A DNA stretch of 64,000 bases, from contig NZ_JAKZKX010000008.1 of NCBI RefSeq assembly GCF_022808715.1, positions 62,001-126,000 on the forward strand, written 5' to 3'. The notes under the pieces were generated by a model. It was not told the origin of the DNA. It saw nothing but the letters and a program-made list of their open reading frames with translations, and ran no database searches. Positions within the stretch are counted from its first letter, which is position 1. The number at the start of each line of letters is the position of its first letter. A program made the position numbers and the translations under genes. Shown piece by piece: positions 9,263-18,622 of the stretch. The stretch comes from Fundidesulfovibrio agrisoli (GTDB lineage: Bacteria > Desulfobacterota > Desulfovibrionia > Desulfovibrionales > Desulfovibrionaceae).

Positions 9263-10012
9263 ATGAAAATTGCCATCATCGGCGGCAGCGGCCTGGACAA
9301 CCCCGACATTCTGGAATCGCCCCGCGACGAGGAGCTGGACACCCCCTACGGCAAGCCCAACTCCACCCTGCGCCACGGCACCATCAAGGGCAGGGACGTG
9401 GTCTTGCTGGCCAGGCACGGCCGAGCCCACACCTGTCCGCCCACCTGGGTGAACTACCGGGCCAACGTCTGGGCGCTCAAGAACGCGGGATGCACACACA
9501 TCCTCTCCACCACGGCCGTGGGCTCCCTCAAGGAGGAGATCAGGCGCGGCGACCTGGTGATCCTGGATCAGTTCATCGACTTCACCCGCCAGCGCGCCAT
9601 CACCTTCCACGAGCGCTTCGAGCCCCACTGCCCGGTGCACACCCCCATGGCGGACCCCTTCGACGAGGGCCTGCGTCAGCGCCTGACGGCGGCATGCGCG
9701 CGCTTCGGCTACGCGCACCACCCCCGTGGGACGGTGGTCACCATCGAAGGCCCGCGCTTCTCCACCCGGGCGGAATCGCACATGTTCCGCGCCTGGGGCG
9801 CCGACGTCATCAACATGAGCGTGGCCACCGAGGCCATCCTGGCGGCCGAGGCGGGCGTGCCCTATGCGGCGGTGGCCATGTCCACCGATTACGACTGCTG
9901 GAAGACCGACGAGGCCCCGGTCACCTGGGAGGACATCCTGCACATCTTCCAGCAGAACGCGAAGAAGGTCACGGACGTGCTCATCGAGGTGATTTCCGGC
10001 CTGGATTCATGA
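9263..10012 (+). CDS. mtnP: S-methyl-5'-thioadenosine phosphorylase
   Basis: Cleaves methylthioadenosine with phosphate to adenine and methylthioribose 1-phosphate. The 249-residue protein opens with the nucleoside phosphorylase motif IAIIGGSGLDNP. It carries the phosphate-binding LLARHGRAHTCPPTWVNYRAN and the purine-binding segment VINMSVATEA, with STDYDCWK following. It sits between apt and a hydrolase gene, whose ATG overlaps its TGA. No mtnA or later methionine-salvage genes are in this window, so the fate of methylthioribose phosphate cannot be judged. Confidence 0.95.
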   Translation: MKIAIIGGSGLDNPDILESPRDEELDTPYGKPNSTLRHGTIKGRDVVLLARHGRAHTCPPTWVNYRANVWALKNAGCTHILSTTAVGSLKEEIRRGDLVILDQFIDFTRQRAITFHERFEPHCPVHTPMADPFDEGLRQRLTAACARFGYAHHPRGTVVTIEGPRFSTRAESHMFRAWGADVINMSVATEAILAAEAGVPYAAVAMSTDYDCWKTDEAPVTWEDILHIFQQNAKKVTDVLIEVISGLDS

Positions 10013-10755
10013 GCGACACAGCCTGCCTGCTGGTCCACGGCTTCGCAGGCAGCCCTTTCGAGATGCGGCCCCTGGCCGACACTTTGGAGGCGGCCGGGGC
10101 GCGCGTGAGCACTCCGGCGCTCCCCGGCCACGCCGCCAGCGTGGCGCAATGGGCCGACACCCGCTGGAACGATTGGCTGGAATGCGTGGAGGCCGAATAC
10201 CTGCGCCTGGCCGCCGAGCACGAGCGGGTGTTCGCGCTGGGTCTCTCCATGGGCGGCAGCCTCTGCCTGGCCCTGGCGCGCAGGCGCCGCCTGGCGGGCG
10301 TGGCCACCATCGCCTCTCCGGTCTACCTCTACCGCTTCCTGCCCCCTTCCAGCTCGGATTGGCGCCTGCCCTTCACCGGGCTGCTGCGCCGCCTGCGCCC
10401 CATCTGGCCCACCAGCCCGGCAAGGCCCGAATCCCGCGCCATCGCCCCGTGGCGGGGATACGAGGGGGCGGTGGCACTGGAGCCGCTCTACAGCTTGATC
10501 CATGGGCTCAAGGAACTGCGCCGCAACCTGGGGCAGATCACCGCGCCGCTGTTGGCCTTGCACGCCCCGGGCGACAGGCAGGTGCCCGTGGGGAATCTGT
10601 GGGAGATCATAAGGGGGGTGCGCTCGCCGCTCAGGCGCGCGGTGCTTCTGGAAATCGAGGAGCGTGTGACCAGCCACCACCTGCTGACAACCCACCGTGA
10701 GGCGGGGCCGGTGGTGAACAGGCTCTGCGCCCGGTTCGTTTCACCGGAGGGCTGA
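10009..10755 (+). CDS. Alpha/beta hydrolase (carboxylesterase-like)
   Basis: A 248-residue serine hydrolase resembling small carboxylesterases and monoacylglycerol lipases. The oxyanion segment LLVHGFAGSPFEMRPLAD starts the protein. The nucleophile is in GLSMGGS (about residue 82), the acid is probably Asp in HAPGDRQVP and the base is a His in TSHHLLTTH. Its ATG overlaps the mtnP stop in an ATGA junction, so the two are probably translationally coupled. The substrate is unknown. It converges with the histidine kinase gene at 10759, leaving only 3 bases between the stops. Confidence 0.85.
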   Translation: MSDTACLLVHGFAGSPFEMRPLADTLEAAGARVSTPALPGHAASVAQWADTRWNDWLECVEAEYLRLAAEHERVFALGLSMGGSLCLALARRRRLAGVATIASPVYLYRFLPPSSSDWRLPFTGLLRRLRPIWPTSPARPESRAIAPWRGYEGAVALEPLYSLIHGLKELRRNLGQITAPLLALHAPGDRQVPVGNLWEIIRGVRSPLRRAVLLEIEERVTSHHLLTTHREAGPVVNRLCARFVSPEG

Positions 10756-10758
10756 GGT

Positions 10759-12600
10759 CTATTGCTCGCGTCCGGACAGGGCCAGCTTGACCGCTTCCGC
10801 CAGCTTGTCCTTGTCCAGGGGTTTGGCCACGTAGCCGTCCATGCCCGCCTGCAGGCAGATGTCCTTGTCGCCGTCCATGGCGTGGGCGGTCATGGCCACG
10901 ATGGGCGTCCTGCCTTTGGATGATGACACGGCCTCCAACTCACGCATGGCGCGGGTGGCCGCCAATCCGTCCATGACGGGCATCTGCACATCCATGAACA
11001 CGATGTCGTAGGAGCCCGAGCGGAACATCTCCACGGCCTGGTGCCCGTTCAGGGCGCAGGTCACCTCCATGCCCATCTTCTCCAGCATGCGCGTGCCCGT
11101 GATCCTGCCGATGGTGTCGTCCTCGGCGAGCAGGGCTTTCATGGGGGACAGGGCCGGGGCGGGATGACGCTGCTCCCTGGAAGGGGCCTTTTTCAACGGC
11201 GTCGTGCGCACCGGAATGCTGACCACGAAGTCGGCGCCTTCGCCGGGCTCGCTGGAGACGCAAAGGCTGCCGCCCATGGCGGCCACCAGCTTGCACACGA
11301 TGGAGAGCCCCAGGCCCACGCCGCCGTACTGCCGGGTCAGCCCGCCGTCCGCCTGCACGAACGGCTCGAAGATCTGGGGGAGCTTGTCCTGCGGGATGCC
11401 GATGCCCGTATCCGAGACCATGAACACCAGGCGCCTTTTGTTCTTGGCGCCGGCCAGCCATGCGGTGATCGAAACGGTCCCACCCGGCCGGGTGAACTTG
11501 ACCGCGTTGCCCGTCAGGTTGAAGAGCAGTTGCCTGACGCGCACCTCGTCCAGCAACACCAGTTCGTTTTCCAGCTCTTCCCCGATGGAAGTCTCCAGCC
11601 GCAGTTCCAGGTTGGCGGCTTCCACCTCGTAGACGCCCATGCCCATGCGCAGCAGTTCGCCCAGGTGCAGCGGGGCCTCGTGCAGGTGCAGGTTGCCCGC
11701 CTCGATGCGGGCGGCGTCCAGAACGTCGTTGAGCACCCCGAGCAGCTGCCTTGCGGAATAGCCCGCAATGGAGAGCAGCTCGGCCTGCTCCTTGGTGATG
11801 GGGGTGTCCTCAAGGGCTGAGAGCATGCCCATGATCCCGTTGAGGGGGGTGCGGATCTCGTGGCTGATGTTGGCCAGGAATTCGGCCTTGGCCTTGATGG
11901 CCGCCTGCGAGGCGGCGTTGGCCCGGCGCAGCTCGACCTCCTGCCGGATGCTGCCGGTGATGTCGAAGCAACTGCCGATGAACCCCGCGAACCTGCCCTG
12001 TGCGTCGTGGTAGGGCCTCCCCCTGTCCGCCACCCAGCGCCACTGGCCCCGGCAATTCAGGCGGTACTGGGCCTCAAGCGGCTCCCTTCGAGCCAGGGCG
12101 CGTTCGAAGGCCTCCTGGTAGATGGCCCGGTCGTCTGGGTGAATGTTCGCCAACGGGCCAGCCGCAAGCTCCTCGCCCAGGACGCGGCCGGTGAACTCCT
12201 TCCAGGTGCGGTTGCAATAATCCAGGCGTCCGCTGGCGTCGGTGCGCCAGACCGGGGTCGGGAAATCCTCCAGGTAGAGGAGCTGGCCGGAGAAGAGCGC
12301 CTCGCAGCAGAGGTCGCCGGTGCTGGGGCATACGCTGTTGCAGGAGGGGCAGCGGTCCTTGAGGCCCATGCGCCGGGTACCTTTGTCCGGGCGCGCGTTG
12401 CGGGACCCCGCTGGAAGGCGGGATGGGCAAGGGCACGATGCGTCCTGGCCGCCCTCGCCGGAGGCGGAAGCCGGGTTCCCCGCGCACATGCGGGAGGGGG
12501 AGCCGGCAGCCGCGTTCGACTCCGGTGCGGCCTGGGCCATATTCGCGCCGGCCTTGTCCTGCTGCGGGTGAGCCTCGGGGAGATTCGTGCGTTTCGCCAT
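10759..12600 (-). CDS. PAS-domain hybrid sensor histidine kinase with receiver domain
   Basis: A 613-residue soluble kinase. Residues 1-100 are low-complexity with a cysteine cluster (Cys84, 87, 91, 98 and 99). PAS/PAC is at about 104-222 ([16 protein letters not shown] ... [11 protein letters not shown]), HisKA has His247 in [12 protein letters not shown], HATPase has the G1 motif VSDTGIGIP, and a C-terminal receiver has its Asp in [11 protein letters not shown]. There is no transmembrane segment, so the signal should be cytoplasmic. An alternative start at 12369 ([10 protein letters not shown]) would remove the low-complexity leader and keep the cysteines. No cognate regulator is adjacent. 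It probably acts in a phosphorelay. Confidence 0.9.
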   Translation of the reverse strand: MAKRTNLPEAHPQQDKAGANMAQAAPESNAAAGSPSRMCAGNPASASGEGGQDASCPCPSRLPAGSRNARPDKGTRRMGLKDRCPSCNSVCPSTGDLCCEALFSGQLLYLEDFPTPVWRTDASGRLDYCNRTWKEFTGRVLGEELAAGPLANIHPDDRAIYQEAFERALARREPLEAQYRLNCRGQWRWVADRGRPYHDAQGRFAGFIGSCFDITGSIRQEVELRRANAASQAAIKAKAEFLANISHEIRTPLNGIMGMLSALEDTPITKEQAELLSIAGYSARQLLGVLNDVLDAARIEAGNLHLHEAPLHLGELLRMGMGVYEVEAANLELRLETSIGEELENELVLLDEVRVRQLLFNLTGNAVKFTRPGGTVSITAWLAGAKNKRRLVFMVSDTGIGIPQDKLPQIFEPFVQADGGLTRQYGGVGLGLSIVCKLVAAMGGSLCVSSEPGEGADFVVSIPVRTTPLKKAPSREQRHPAPALSPMKALLAEDDTIGRITGTRMLEKMGMEVTCALNGHQAVEMFRSGSYDIVFMDVQMPVMDGLAATRAMRELEAVSSSKGRTPIVAMTAHAMDGDKDICLQAGMDGYVAKPLDKDKLAEAVKLALSGREQ

Positions 12601-12774
12601 GGACCGTTCCGTTGCGCCGTTGTTGGATGCATGTCAGGTCGCGAAGCCATGTTCGCCCCTTCCATGCTTGCCCGAATGAGGCAATTTACTCAACAATTAT
12701 CCGGCGATCACCTTCCAGATGGGCAGGAATTGCGCATGCGGACGCGCCGCGAAGCAGTCGAACGGGCCCGGACA

Positions 12775-12804
12775 TGAAAACGAAAGGGGCGGCAGCGCCG
12801 CCCC
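12775..12804 (-). terminator. Terminator after cimA
   Basis: GGGGCGGC / GCCGCCCC (12786-12804) with a 3-base loop. On the minus strand it is followed by TTTCGTTTT, just after the cimA stop. It separates the pdxJ-cimA operon from the kinase gene. Confidence 0.85.
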
Positions 12805-12810
12805 CGGATT

Positions 12811-14409
12811 CTATCGGATCAGCTTTTTTCGGTCTTCCAGCAGCAGCTTGTAGTTCACCGAATCCTCCAGGGCCTGCCAACTGGCCTGGATGATGTTGTG
12901 GGAAACACCCACCGTGGTCCAGGTGTCCTGCTGGTCGCCGGAGGTGATCAGGACGCGCACGTTGGAGGCCGTGCCCGTGTCGGTCTTGGACTTGGAGTTG
13001 AGCACGCGGACCTTGAAGTCCAGCAGCCTTATCTCGTTGATCCGTGGGTAGAAGCGGGCGAGGGATTTGCGCAGGGCGGTGTCCAGGGCGTTCACCGGGC
13101 CAAGCCCCGTGGCGGCGGTGTGCTCCACGTTGCCGCCCACCTGGACCATCACCGTGGCTTCGGCCAGGGGGTTCTCGCAGTCGGCCTGCTTCCAGTCCAG
13201 CATGCGGTACTTGACGAGGGTGAAGTAGCGGCGCGAGAGGCCCAGGGCCCGGCGCATGAGCAGCTCGAAGGATGCTTCGGCCGCGGAGTACTCGTAGCCG
13301 AGGGCCTCCTGGTCCTTGACCTGCTGGAGGATGTCCAGGACTTCGGGGGAGCCCTTCTCCAGCATGATGCCGTATTCCTTGGCCTTGAACAGGATGTTGG
13401 ACTGGCCGGACATGTCCGAGAGGACCACGCGCTGGACGTTGCCCACCTTCTCGGGCTGGATGTGCTCGTAAAGCATGGAGTTCTTGGCCACGGCGGAAAC
13501 GTGGATGCCGCCCTTGTGCGCGAAGGCGGCCTCCCCCACGTAGGGCTGGCGCGAGAAGGGCACCCTGTTGGCCACCTCGTCCACGAAGCGCGAAACAGCC
13601 GTGAGCAGGGCCAGGTTGCCTTTGGGCAGCACGGGCTTCTTCAGCTTGAGCTCCATGGTGGGGATGATGGAGCACAGGTTGGCGTTGCCGCAGCGTTCGC
13701 CGAAGCCGTTCATGGTGCCCTGAACCTGCACCACGCCCGCCTGCACGGCCATGAGCGAGTTGGCCACGGCCATGTCGGTGTCGTTGTGGGCGTGGATGCC
13801 GATCTTGGCCAGGGGCAGGGCCTTCATCACCGCATCGCAGATCTTGCGGATGTCGCAGGGCAGGGTGCCGCCGTTGGTGTCGCAGAGCACGAGCACCTCG
13901 GCCCCGCCCTGGTGGGCGCGCTTGAGGCACTCCAGAGCGTATTCGCGGTTGATGCGGAAGCCGTCGAAGAAATGTTCGGCGTCGAAGAACAGCTCCTGGC
14001 ACTGGGGCTTGAGCCAGGCCAGGGAATTCTCGATGAGCTCCAGGTTGCGCGGCAGGTCCACGCGCAGGGCCTCGGTGACGTGCTGGTCCCACGTTTTGCC
14101 GAAGATGGTCAGCACCGGTGCGCGGCTGGCCACCAGCCCCTTGAGGTTGGGGTCGGTCTCGGCGGTGTTCTTGGGGTTGTGCGTGGAGCCGAAGGCCGCG
14201 ATGCGGGCATGCTTCAGGCGGTGTCCCTGCACGTCCTCGAAGAAACGCTTGTCCGTGGGGTTGGAGCCGGGCCAGCCGCCCTCGATGTAGTCCACGCCAA
14301 GCTCGTCGAGCTTGAGCGCGATGCGCATCTTGTCTTCGGCGGTGAGGTTGATGTCTACGGCCTGGGCTCCGTCGCGCAGCGTGGTGTCGTATATCTGGAC
14401 CTTGACCAT
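12811..14409 (-). CDS. cimA: (R)-citramalate synthase
   Basis: Condenses acetyl-CoA and pyruvate to citramalate, the first step of the threonine-independent route to 2-oxobutyrate and isoleucine. The 532-residue protein opens with the HMGL-like barrel signature IYDTTLRDGAQA. It has the metal-binding GIHAHNDTDMAVAN and the segment GTMNGFGERCGNANL, which separates CimA from isopropylmalate synthases. A LeuA-type allosteric C-terminal domain follows, so feedback by isoleucine is likely. It lies 106 bases after lysC with a strong hairpin between. Together they put isoleucine and aspartate-family synthesis in one transcript. Confidence 0.94.
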   Translation of the reverse strand: MVKVQIYDTTLRDGAQAVDINLTAEDKMRIALKLDELGVDYIEGGWPGSNPTDKRFFEDVQGHRLKHARIAAFGSTHNPKNTAETDPNLKGLVASRAPVLTIFGKTWDQHVTEALRVDLPRNLELIENSLAWLKPQCQELFFDAEHFFDGFRINREYALECLKRAHQGGAEVLVLCDTNGGTLPCDIRKICDAVMKALPLAKIGIHAHNDTDMAVANSLMAVQAGVVQVQGTMNGFGERCGNANLCSIIPTMELKLKKPVLPKGNLALLTAVSRFVDEVANRVPFSRQPYVGEAAFAHKGGIHVSAVAKNSMLYEHIQPEKVGNVQRVVLSDMSGQSNILFKAKEYGIMLEKGSPEVLDILQQVKDQEALGYEYSAAEASFELLMRRALGLSRRYFTLVKYRMLDWKQADCENPLAEATVMVQVGGNVEHTAATGLGPVNALDTALRKSLARFYPRINEIRLLDFKVRVLNSKSKTDTGTASNVRVLITSGDQQDTWTTVGVSHNIIQASWQALEDSVNYKLLLEDRKKLIR

Positions 14410-14461
14410 TGGTGTGCCGTGGCCGAAGCGCCGGGCCGCTCCGGAATGTGTTAGGAAGGTT

Positions 14462-14489
14462 GACGGGCGGGGGGCAAGCGCCCCCCGTC
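14462..14489 (-). promoter_or_regulatory. Strong GC hairpin between lysC and cimA
   Basis: GACGGGCGGGGGGC pairs with GCGCCCCCCGTC around a small AAGC loop in the 106-base gap between lysC and cimA. No T-tract follows on the minus strand, so it is not a clear terminator. It may be an RNA processing or stabilising hairpin, or a partial attenuator. Confidence 0.5.
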
Positions 14490-14515
14490 CGAGAATCGGC
14501 GGTAGTGGGCGGGGG

Positions 14516-15748
14516 CTAGCAGGCCTGAACCGCCTTCTTGTCCAGGCCGAAGGCGGTGTGCAGCGCGCGCACGGCCAGTTCGATGTACTTCTCGTCGATC
14601 AGGCAGGTGATCTTGATCTCGGAGGTGGCGATCAGCTTGATGTTGATGTTCTCCGCCTGCAGGGCCTGGAACATGGTGGAGGCCACGCCGGAGTGGTTGC
14701 GCATGCCCACGCCCACCACGGAGACCTTGGCCACGTTGAGGTCGTGCTGGACGCCCTCCGCGCCGATCTCCTTCTGGACGCCTTCGAGTATGGCCAGGGT
14801 CTGGTCCAGGTCGGCGCGGGAGATGGTGAAGGTCATGTCGGTGTAGCCGTCGCTGCTGGTGTTCTGGATGATCATGTCCACCAGAATGCGCTGCTTGGCG
14901 ATGGCTCCGAATATGGCTGCGGCAACGCCGGGCTTGTCCTTGACCTTGGCCACGGTGATCCGGCACTGGTCGCGGTCAAAGGCAATGCCGGAAATCACGA
15001 GATCTTCCATCATGGCGTCCTCCTGGGTGACCAATGTCCCCGGGTCGTCTGTAAAGGTGGAACGGACCCGGACGGGCACGTTGTATTTCTTGGCGAATTC
15101 CACGGAGCGGATCTGGAGCACCTTGGAGCCGGAACTGGCCAGCTCCAGCATCTCGTCGTAGGAGACCACGTCGAGCTTGCGCGCCGCGGAGCACACGCGG
15201 GGGTCCGTGGTGAACACGCCGTCCACGTCGGTGTAGATTTCGCACACGTCGGCCTTGAGGGCTGCGGCCAGGGCCACGCCCGTGGTGTCGGAGCCGCCCC
15301 GGCCCAGTGTGGTCACCCGGCCGTGGCAGTCAACGCCCTGGAAACCGGCCACCACGAGCACGTCGATGTCTTCGAGCATGGCCCGCATCTTCTGGGCGTC
15401 GATGCTGACGATGCGCGCCTTCTTGTAGGCGTCCGTGGTCAGGATGGGCACCTGCCAGCCTTGGAGGGACTTTGCCTTGAGGCCGTTATCCTTGGCCAGG
15501 ATGGAGAACAGGGCGATGGAGACGTTCTCTCCGGTCGCCACCAGGGCGTCCATCTCCTCTGAGTCGGGCTCGGGGGAGAACTCCTTGGCCAGGCCGATGA
15601 GCTTGTTGGTCTCGCCGGACATGGCCGAGAGAACCACCACGACTTTGAAGCCTTCCGCAACGCCCTTGGACACCCGCGACAGCACCTTCTTCATCCGTTC
15701 GAGTCCCGCAACGGAGGTGCCGCCGTACTTTTGCACCATGATTTTCAT
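14516..15748 (-). CDS. lysC: Aspartate kinase
   Basis: Phosphorylates aspartate, the committed step toward lysine, threonine and methionine. The 410-residue protein has the N-terminal kinase motif VQKYGGTSVAG, the signature GRGGSDTTGVALAAAL and TDVDGVFTTDPR. Two C-terminal ACT domains follow (GIAFDRDQCRITV... and VSVVGVGMRNHSGVA...). It is a monofunctional kinase with normal ACT domains, hence probably lysine- or threonine-sensitive (family knowledge). Its ATG overlaps the tsaE stop by 4 bases. dapB, a later lysine-pathway gene, is in a separate operon at 62247. Confidence 0.96.
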   Translation of the reverse strand: MKIMVQKYGGTSVAGLERMKKVLSRVSKGVAEGFKVVVVLSAMSGETNKLIGLAKEFSPEPDSEEMDALVATGENVSIALFSILAKDNGLKAKSLQGWQVPILTTDAYKKARIVSIDAQKMRAMLEDIDVLVVAGFQGVDCHGRVTTLGRGGSDTTGVALAAALKADVCEIYTDVDGVFTTDPRVCSAARKLDVVSYDEMLELASSGSKVLQIRSVEFAKKYNVPVRVRSTFTDDPGTLVTQEDAMMEDLVISGIAFDRDQCRITVAKVKDKPGVAAAIFGAIAKQRILVDMIIQNTSSDGYTDMTFTISRADLDQTLAILEGVQKEIGAEGVQHDLNVAKVSVVGVGMRNHSGVASTMFQALQAENINIKLIATSEIKITCLIDEKYIELAVRALHTAFGLDKKAVQAC

Positions 15749-16245
15749 GACATGTCGCTTTTTAAGTAGGTTCTAGTTGTCCTCTCGAGCCAGAGTGCGG
15801 CGTTGGGGCCGTGGGCTTCAAGCACCGCCCTGCGCCCTTCGCCTTCCTCGCTCAATCGGATGGAGAGCCAGTCGTGCGGCAGGCTCGCCTCGGGCATGAA
15901 CTGCGCCCACTCGACCAGCAGGACGTGCCTGCCGTCAGCCGGGCCAGCCTCCAGCAGTTCCTCAAGCCCGCCGTCGGTAAGGCCTTCGCCAAGGCGGTAG
16001 AGGTCCAGGTGGAGCACCTGCGGCCGGGTGGGGTAGATGTTGGCCAGGTTGAAGCTGGGGCTGGCCACCTCGGCCTGCTCGCTGCCGGGCAGGGCGGCCA
16101 CGAAGCCCCGGGCAAGGGTGGTTTTGCCCGATCCCAGCTCCGCCCGCAAGAGGGCGGCCGGGGCCTCCCACTCGTCGGGGAGGCTCAGGGCCAGCGCCCG
16201 GCCGAGGGCCAGGGTGGCCCGCTCGTCGGGCAGAAAGAGCTCCAC
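15745..16245 (-). CDS. tsaE: tRNA threonylcarbamoyladenosine biosynthesis ATPase TsaE
   Basis: A small P-loop ATPase of the TsaB-TsaD-TsaE complex that makes t6A37 in ANN-decoding tRNAs. The 166-residue protein has the Walker A segment RAELGSGKTTLARG; the family's usual first Gly (GDLGAGKT) is replaced by Ala, although the GxGKT core is intact. SPSFNLANIYP and HLDLYRLGE are the conserved TsaE segments, and VEWAQFMPE the acidic site. It overlaps lysC by 4 bases and follows the CBS gene by 4 bases. Confidence 0.93.
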   Translation of the reverse strand: MELFLPDERATLALGRALALSLPDEWEAPAALLRAELGSGKTTLARGFVAALPGSEQAEVASPSFNLANIYPTRPQVLHLDLYRLGEGLTDGGLEELLEAGPADGRHVLLVEWAQFMPEASLPHDWLSIRLSEEGEGRRAVLEAHGPNAALWLERTTRTYLKSDMS

Positions 16246-16249
16246 CGTG

Positions 16250-16702
16250 TTATTTGCCGCTGAGCGTGCGCAGGATGTCCTCCATGCCGATCACGCCCAC
16301 CACCTTGCCTTCGTCCACGACGGGCAGGGTGTGGAAGCCGCGCTCCACCATCAGGGAGGCCAGGTCTTCCAGGGGGGTCTCCGGCCCGACGAACTCCGGG
16401 TCTTCGCTCATGGCCTGCGAGACCTTGATGGCCGCGATCTTCTCCATCTCGCGGTCCAGTTCGGCCATGGAGGTCATGGGCACCAGGCCGTCGAGCAGCG
16501 TGAACACCGTGGGCAGGGCCAGCTTCTTCTGCTGGGCCACCAGGTCGGACTGGCAGAGGATGCCCACCAGGGCGCCCTCGGCGTCCACCACGGGGCAGCC
16601 GTTGATGTGCTTGTCCAGCAGGGTGGCGGCCGCCTCGCTGATGGGGGTGTCCGGCGAGAAGGTCATGACGCCGCGGGTCATTATGTCTTTAGCTTTCAGC
16701 AT
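16250..16702 (-). CDS. CBS-domain protein
   Basis: A 150-residue protein consisting of just two CBS motifs: [23 protein letters not shown] ... GILCQSDLV and VSQAMSEDPEFVGPETPLEDLA ... GVIGMEDILRTL. Such stand-alone pairs usually bind adenine nucleotides or S-adenosylmethionine and regulate a partner; none is identifiable. The gene starts 14 bases inside the end of nnr and ends 4 bases before tsaE, so it is part of the pdxJ-cimA operon. Confidence 0.9.
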   Translation of the reverse strand: MLKAKDIMTRGVMTFSPDTPISEAAATLLDKHINGCPVVDAEGALVGILCQSDLVAQQKKLALPTVFTLLDGLVPMTSMAELDREMEKIAAIKVSQAMSEDPEFVGPETPLEDLASLMVERGFHTLPVVDEGKVVGVIGMEDILRTLSGK

Positions 16703-18242
16703 CGAGCCACTCCGTAAGGGCGCGGGGCAGGGCCTGGACGATCTCGGAGGCCAGGTTGCCCCGGTAGGGGAATTCGCCGGACACCAAGCGTCCCGCGAGT
16801 CCGTGCCAATACACTCCCAGGCAGGCGGCTAGCAAGGGGGAAAGTCCCCTGGCCAGCAGGCTGCCGGACACTCCCGCCAGCACGTCGCCGGAGCCGCCCA
16901 CCGCCAGGTTGGGCTCAGCGAAGGGGGAGAGGAACACCCGCCCGTGCGGGTCGGCCCCGTCCGCGATGGCCGAGGCCGGGCCCTTGAGCACCACCGTGCC
17001 TCCCGTGAGCCGCGCCAGTTCGCGCACGGAGGCCTGCCTGTCGGCCTCCACCCTGGCGATGGAGCAGCCGAGCAGCCGGGCGGCCTCCCCGGGGTGGGGC
17101 GTGAACACCGAGCCGGGCAGTGCGCGCGGCGCACCGGCCAGCCAGAACAGGGCGTCGGCGTCCCAGACGGCCGGGGGGATATGCCCGGCGAGCTTTTCCA
17201 GGAAGCGGCCGGTCCGCTCCTCGCGGCCGATGCCAGGGCCGACCACGACCGCGTCGTAGGCGTCCATGCGCGCCAGGAGCTCCTCGGCCATGGCTTCGGT
17301 CCAGGCGTCGGAGTCGCCCAGGGGCAGGGTCATCACGTCCGGGTAGCCGGACTTGAGCGTGGGCTCGATGCCCCGGGGGCAGGCCACGGTGACCAGCCCG
17401 GCCCCGGCGCGCAGCGCGCCCATGGCCGCAAGCACGGGCGCGCCCGTAAGCCCAGGCGACCCGCCGATGATGAGCAGCCTGCCCGCCTGGCCCTTGTGCA
17501 TGGCCGCGTCCAGGCCGGGCAACAGCAGGGCCAGCTCCGGCCCCAGCAGGTAGTGCGCGGGGGGATGGGCCTCCCGCACGGCGCGCGGCACGCCGATGGG
17601 GCGCACCTCCAGCTCGCCCACGTAGGGCGAGGCCTGGGGCAGGCACAGCCCGATCTTGGCTGCCTCGAAAGTGACGGTCAGGTCGGCGATGACGGTGGGC
17701 TTGGCCGGTTCGCCCGTGAGGCCAGAGAGCCCGGAGGGGATGTCCAGGGCCAGGGTGAAGGCCCGCTCGCCCATGCGGTTCACGGCCTCGATCCAGACGG
17801 CGTACTCTGGCCGCAAGGCGCCCGAGAGCCCGGTGCCCAGCAGCCCGTCCACCACGATGTCGGGCTGAGGAAAGGCGTTCAGGTCCGTCTGGCCCAGCTG
17901 GCGGATGCTCAGGCCGGCCTGCCGGGCGATGCGCAGGTGCAGCCCCGAGGGGCCCGAATATTGCCGCACGGGCTTGGCCAGCAGGAGGACGACCTCCGCC
18001 CCGGCGTCGTCCAGGTGGCGGGCCAGGGCGATGGCGTCGCCCCCGTTGTTGCCGGAGCCCGCGAAGCACACGGCTGTCTTGCCGCGCAGGTCGCCCAGCT
18101 TGGCGGTGAGGGCGTGCAGGGCCTCGCGGCTGGCGTTCTCCATGAGTATCTCGGTCTTGAGGCCCATGGAGGCCGAAGCCCGGTCCCAGGCGTTCATCTC
18201 CGGCGGAGTGAGCAGGGGGGAGCAGAACACGGTGTCGATCAT
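16689..18242 (-). CDS. nnr: Bifunctional NAD(P)H-hydrate repair enzyme
   Basis: Repairs damaged NAD(P)HX. The N-terminal half (about 1-215) is the epimerase domain (YjeF_N), with [18 protein letters not shown] and [10 protein letters not shown]. The C-terminal half is the ADP-dependent dehydratase, with the ribokinase-like [24 protein letters not shown] and the catalytic [13 protein letters not shown]. The 517-residue fusion is the common bacterial form. It overlaps acpS by 4 bases, a pairing frequent in bacteria (acpS-nnr). Confidence 0.95.
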   Translation of the reverse strand: MIDTVFCSPLLTPPEMNAWDRASASMGLKTEILMENASREALHALTAKLGDLRGKTAVCFAGSGNNGGDAIALARHLDDAGAEVVLLLAKPVRQYSGPSGLHLRIARQAGLSIRQLGQTDLNAFPQPDIVVDGLLGTGLSGALRPEYAVWIEAVNRMGERAFTLALDIPSGLSGLTGEPAKPTVIADLTVTFEAAKIGLCLPQASPYVGELEVRPIGVPRAVREAHPPAHYLLGPELALLLPGLDAAMHKGQAGRLLIIGGSPGLTGAPVLAAMGALRAGAGLVTVACPRGIEPTLKSGYPDVMTLPLGDSDAWTEAMAEELLARMDAYDAVVVGPGIGREERTGRFLEKLAGHIPPAVWDADALFWLAGAPRALPGSVFTPHPGEAARLLGCSIARVEADRQASVRELARLTGGTVVLKGPASAIADGADPHGRVFLSPFAEPNLAVGGSGDVLAGVSGSLLARGLSPLLAACLGVYWHGLAGRLVSGEFPYRGNLASEIVQALPRALTEWLDAES

Positions 18243-18622
18243 GGTGCCTCCAGCACCACCACGGCGGCGGCCACGTCGCGGCCGTGGGTGATGCTCAGGT
18301 GGGCGCGGGTGACGCCCAACTGCATGGCGCGGTCCTCGGCCTTGCGGAAGAAGCGGATCAGGGGCTTGCCGCCGTCGTCCGAGGCCACGCCGAAATCCTT
18401 GATGGTTATGCCGCCGGAAAAGCCGGTGCCCAAAGCCTTGGACGCGGCCTCCTTGGCGGCGAAACGGGCGGCCACGTAAGGCGCTCGGTTGCGGGCCAGG
18501 GCGGGCAGGCCCCGGATCTCCTCCTCGGTGAGCACCTTGGCCAGGAAGCGCTCGCCGTGGCGGGCCAGGGCGCGCTCGATGCGGTCCAGCTCCGCAACGT
18601 CGATGCCCAGCCCGACGATCAT
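18239..18622 (-). CDS. acpS: Holo-[acyl-carrier-protein] synthase
   Basis: Transfers 4'-phosphopantetheine from CoA to acyl carrier protein. The 127-residue protein has the magnesium-binding [13 protein letters not shown] and the second signature [19 protein letters not shown]. Its length is typical of AcpS-type enzymes. The ATG lies in a 4-base overlap with the end of pdxJ. The order pdxJ-acpS is widely conserved in proteobacteria. Confidence 0.95.
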   Translation of the reverse strand: MIVGLGIDVAELDRIERALARHGERFLAKVLTEEEIRGLPALARNRAPYVAARFAAKEAASKALGTGFSGGITIKDFGVASDDGGKPLIRFFRKAEDRAMQLGVTRAHLSITHGRDVAAAVVVLEAP

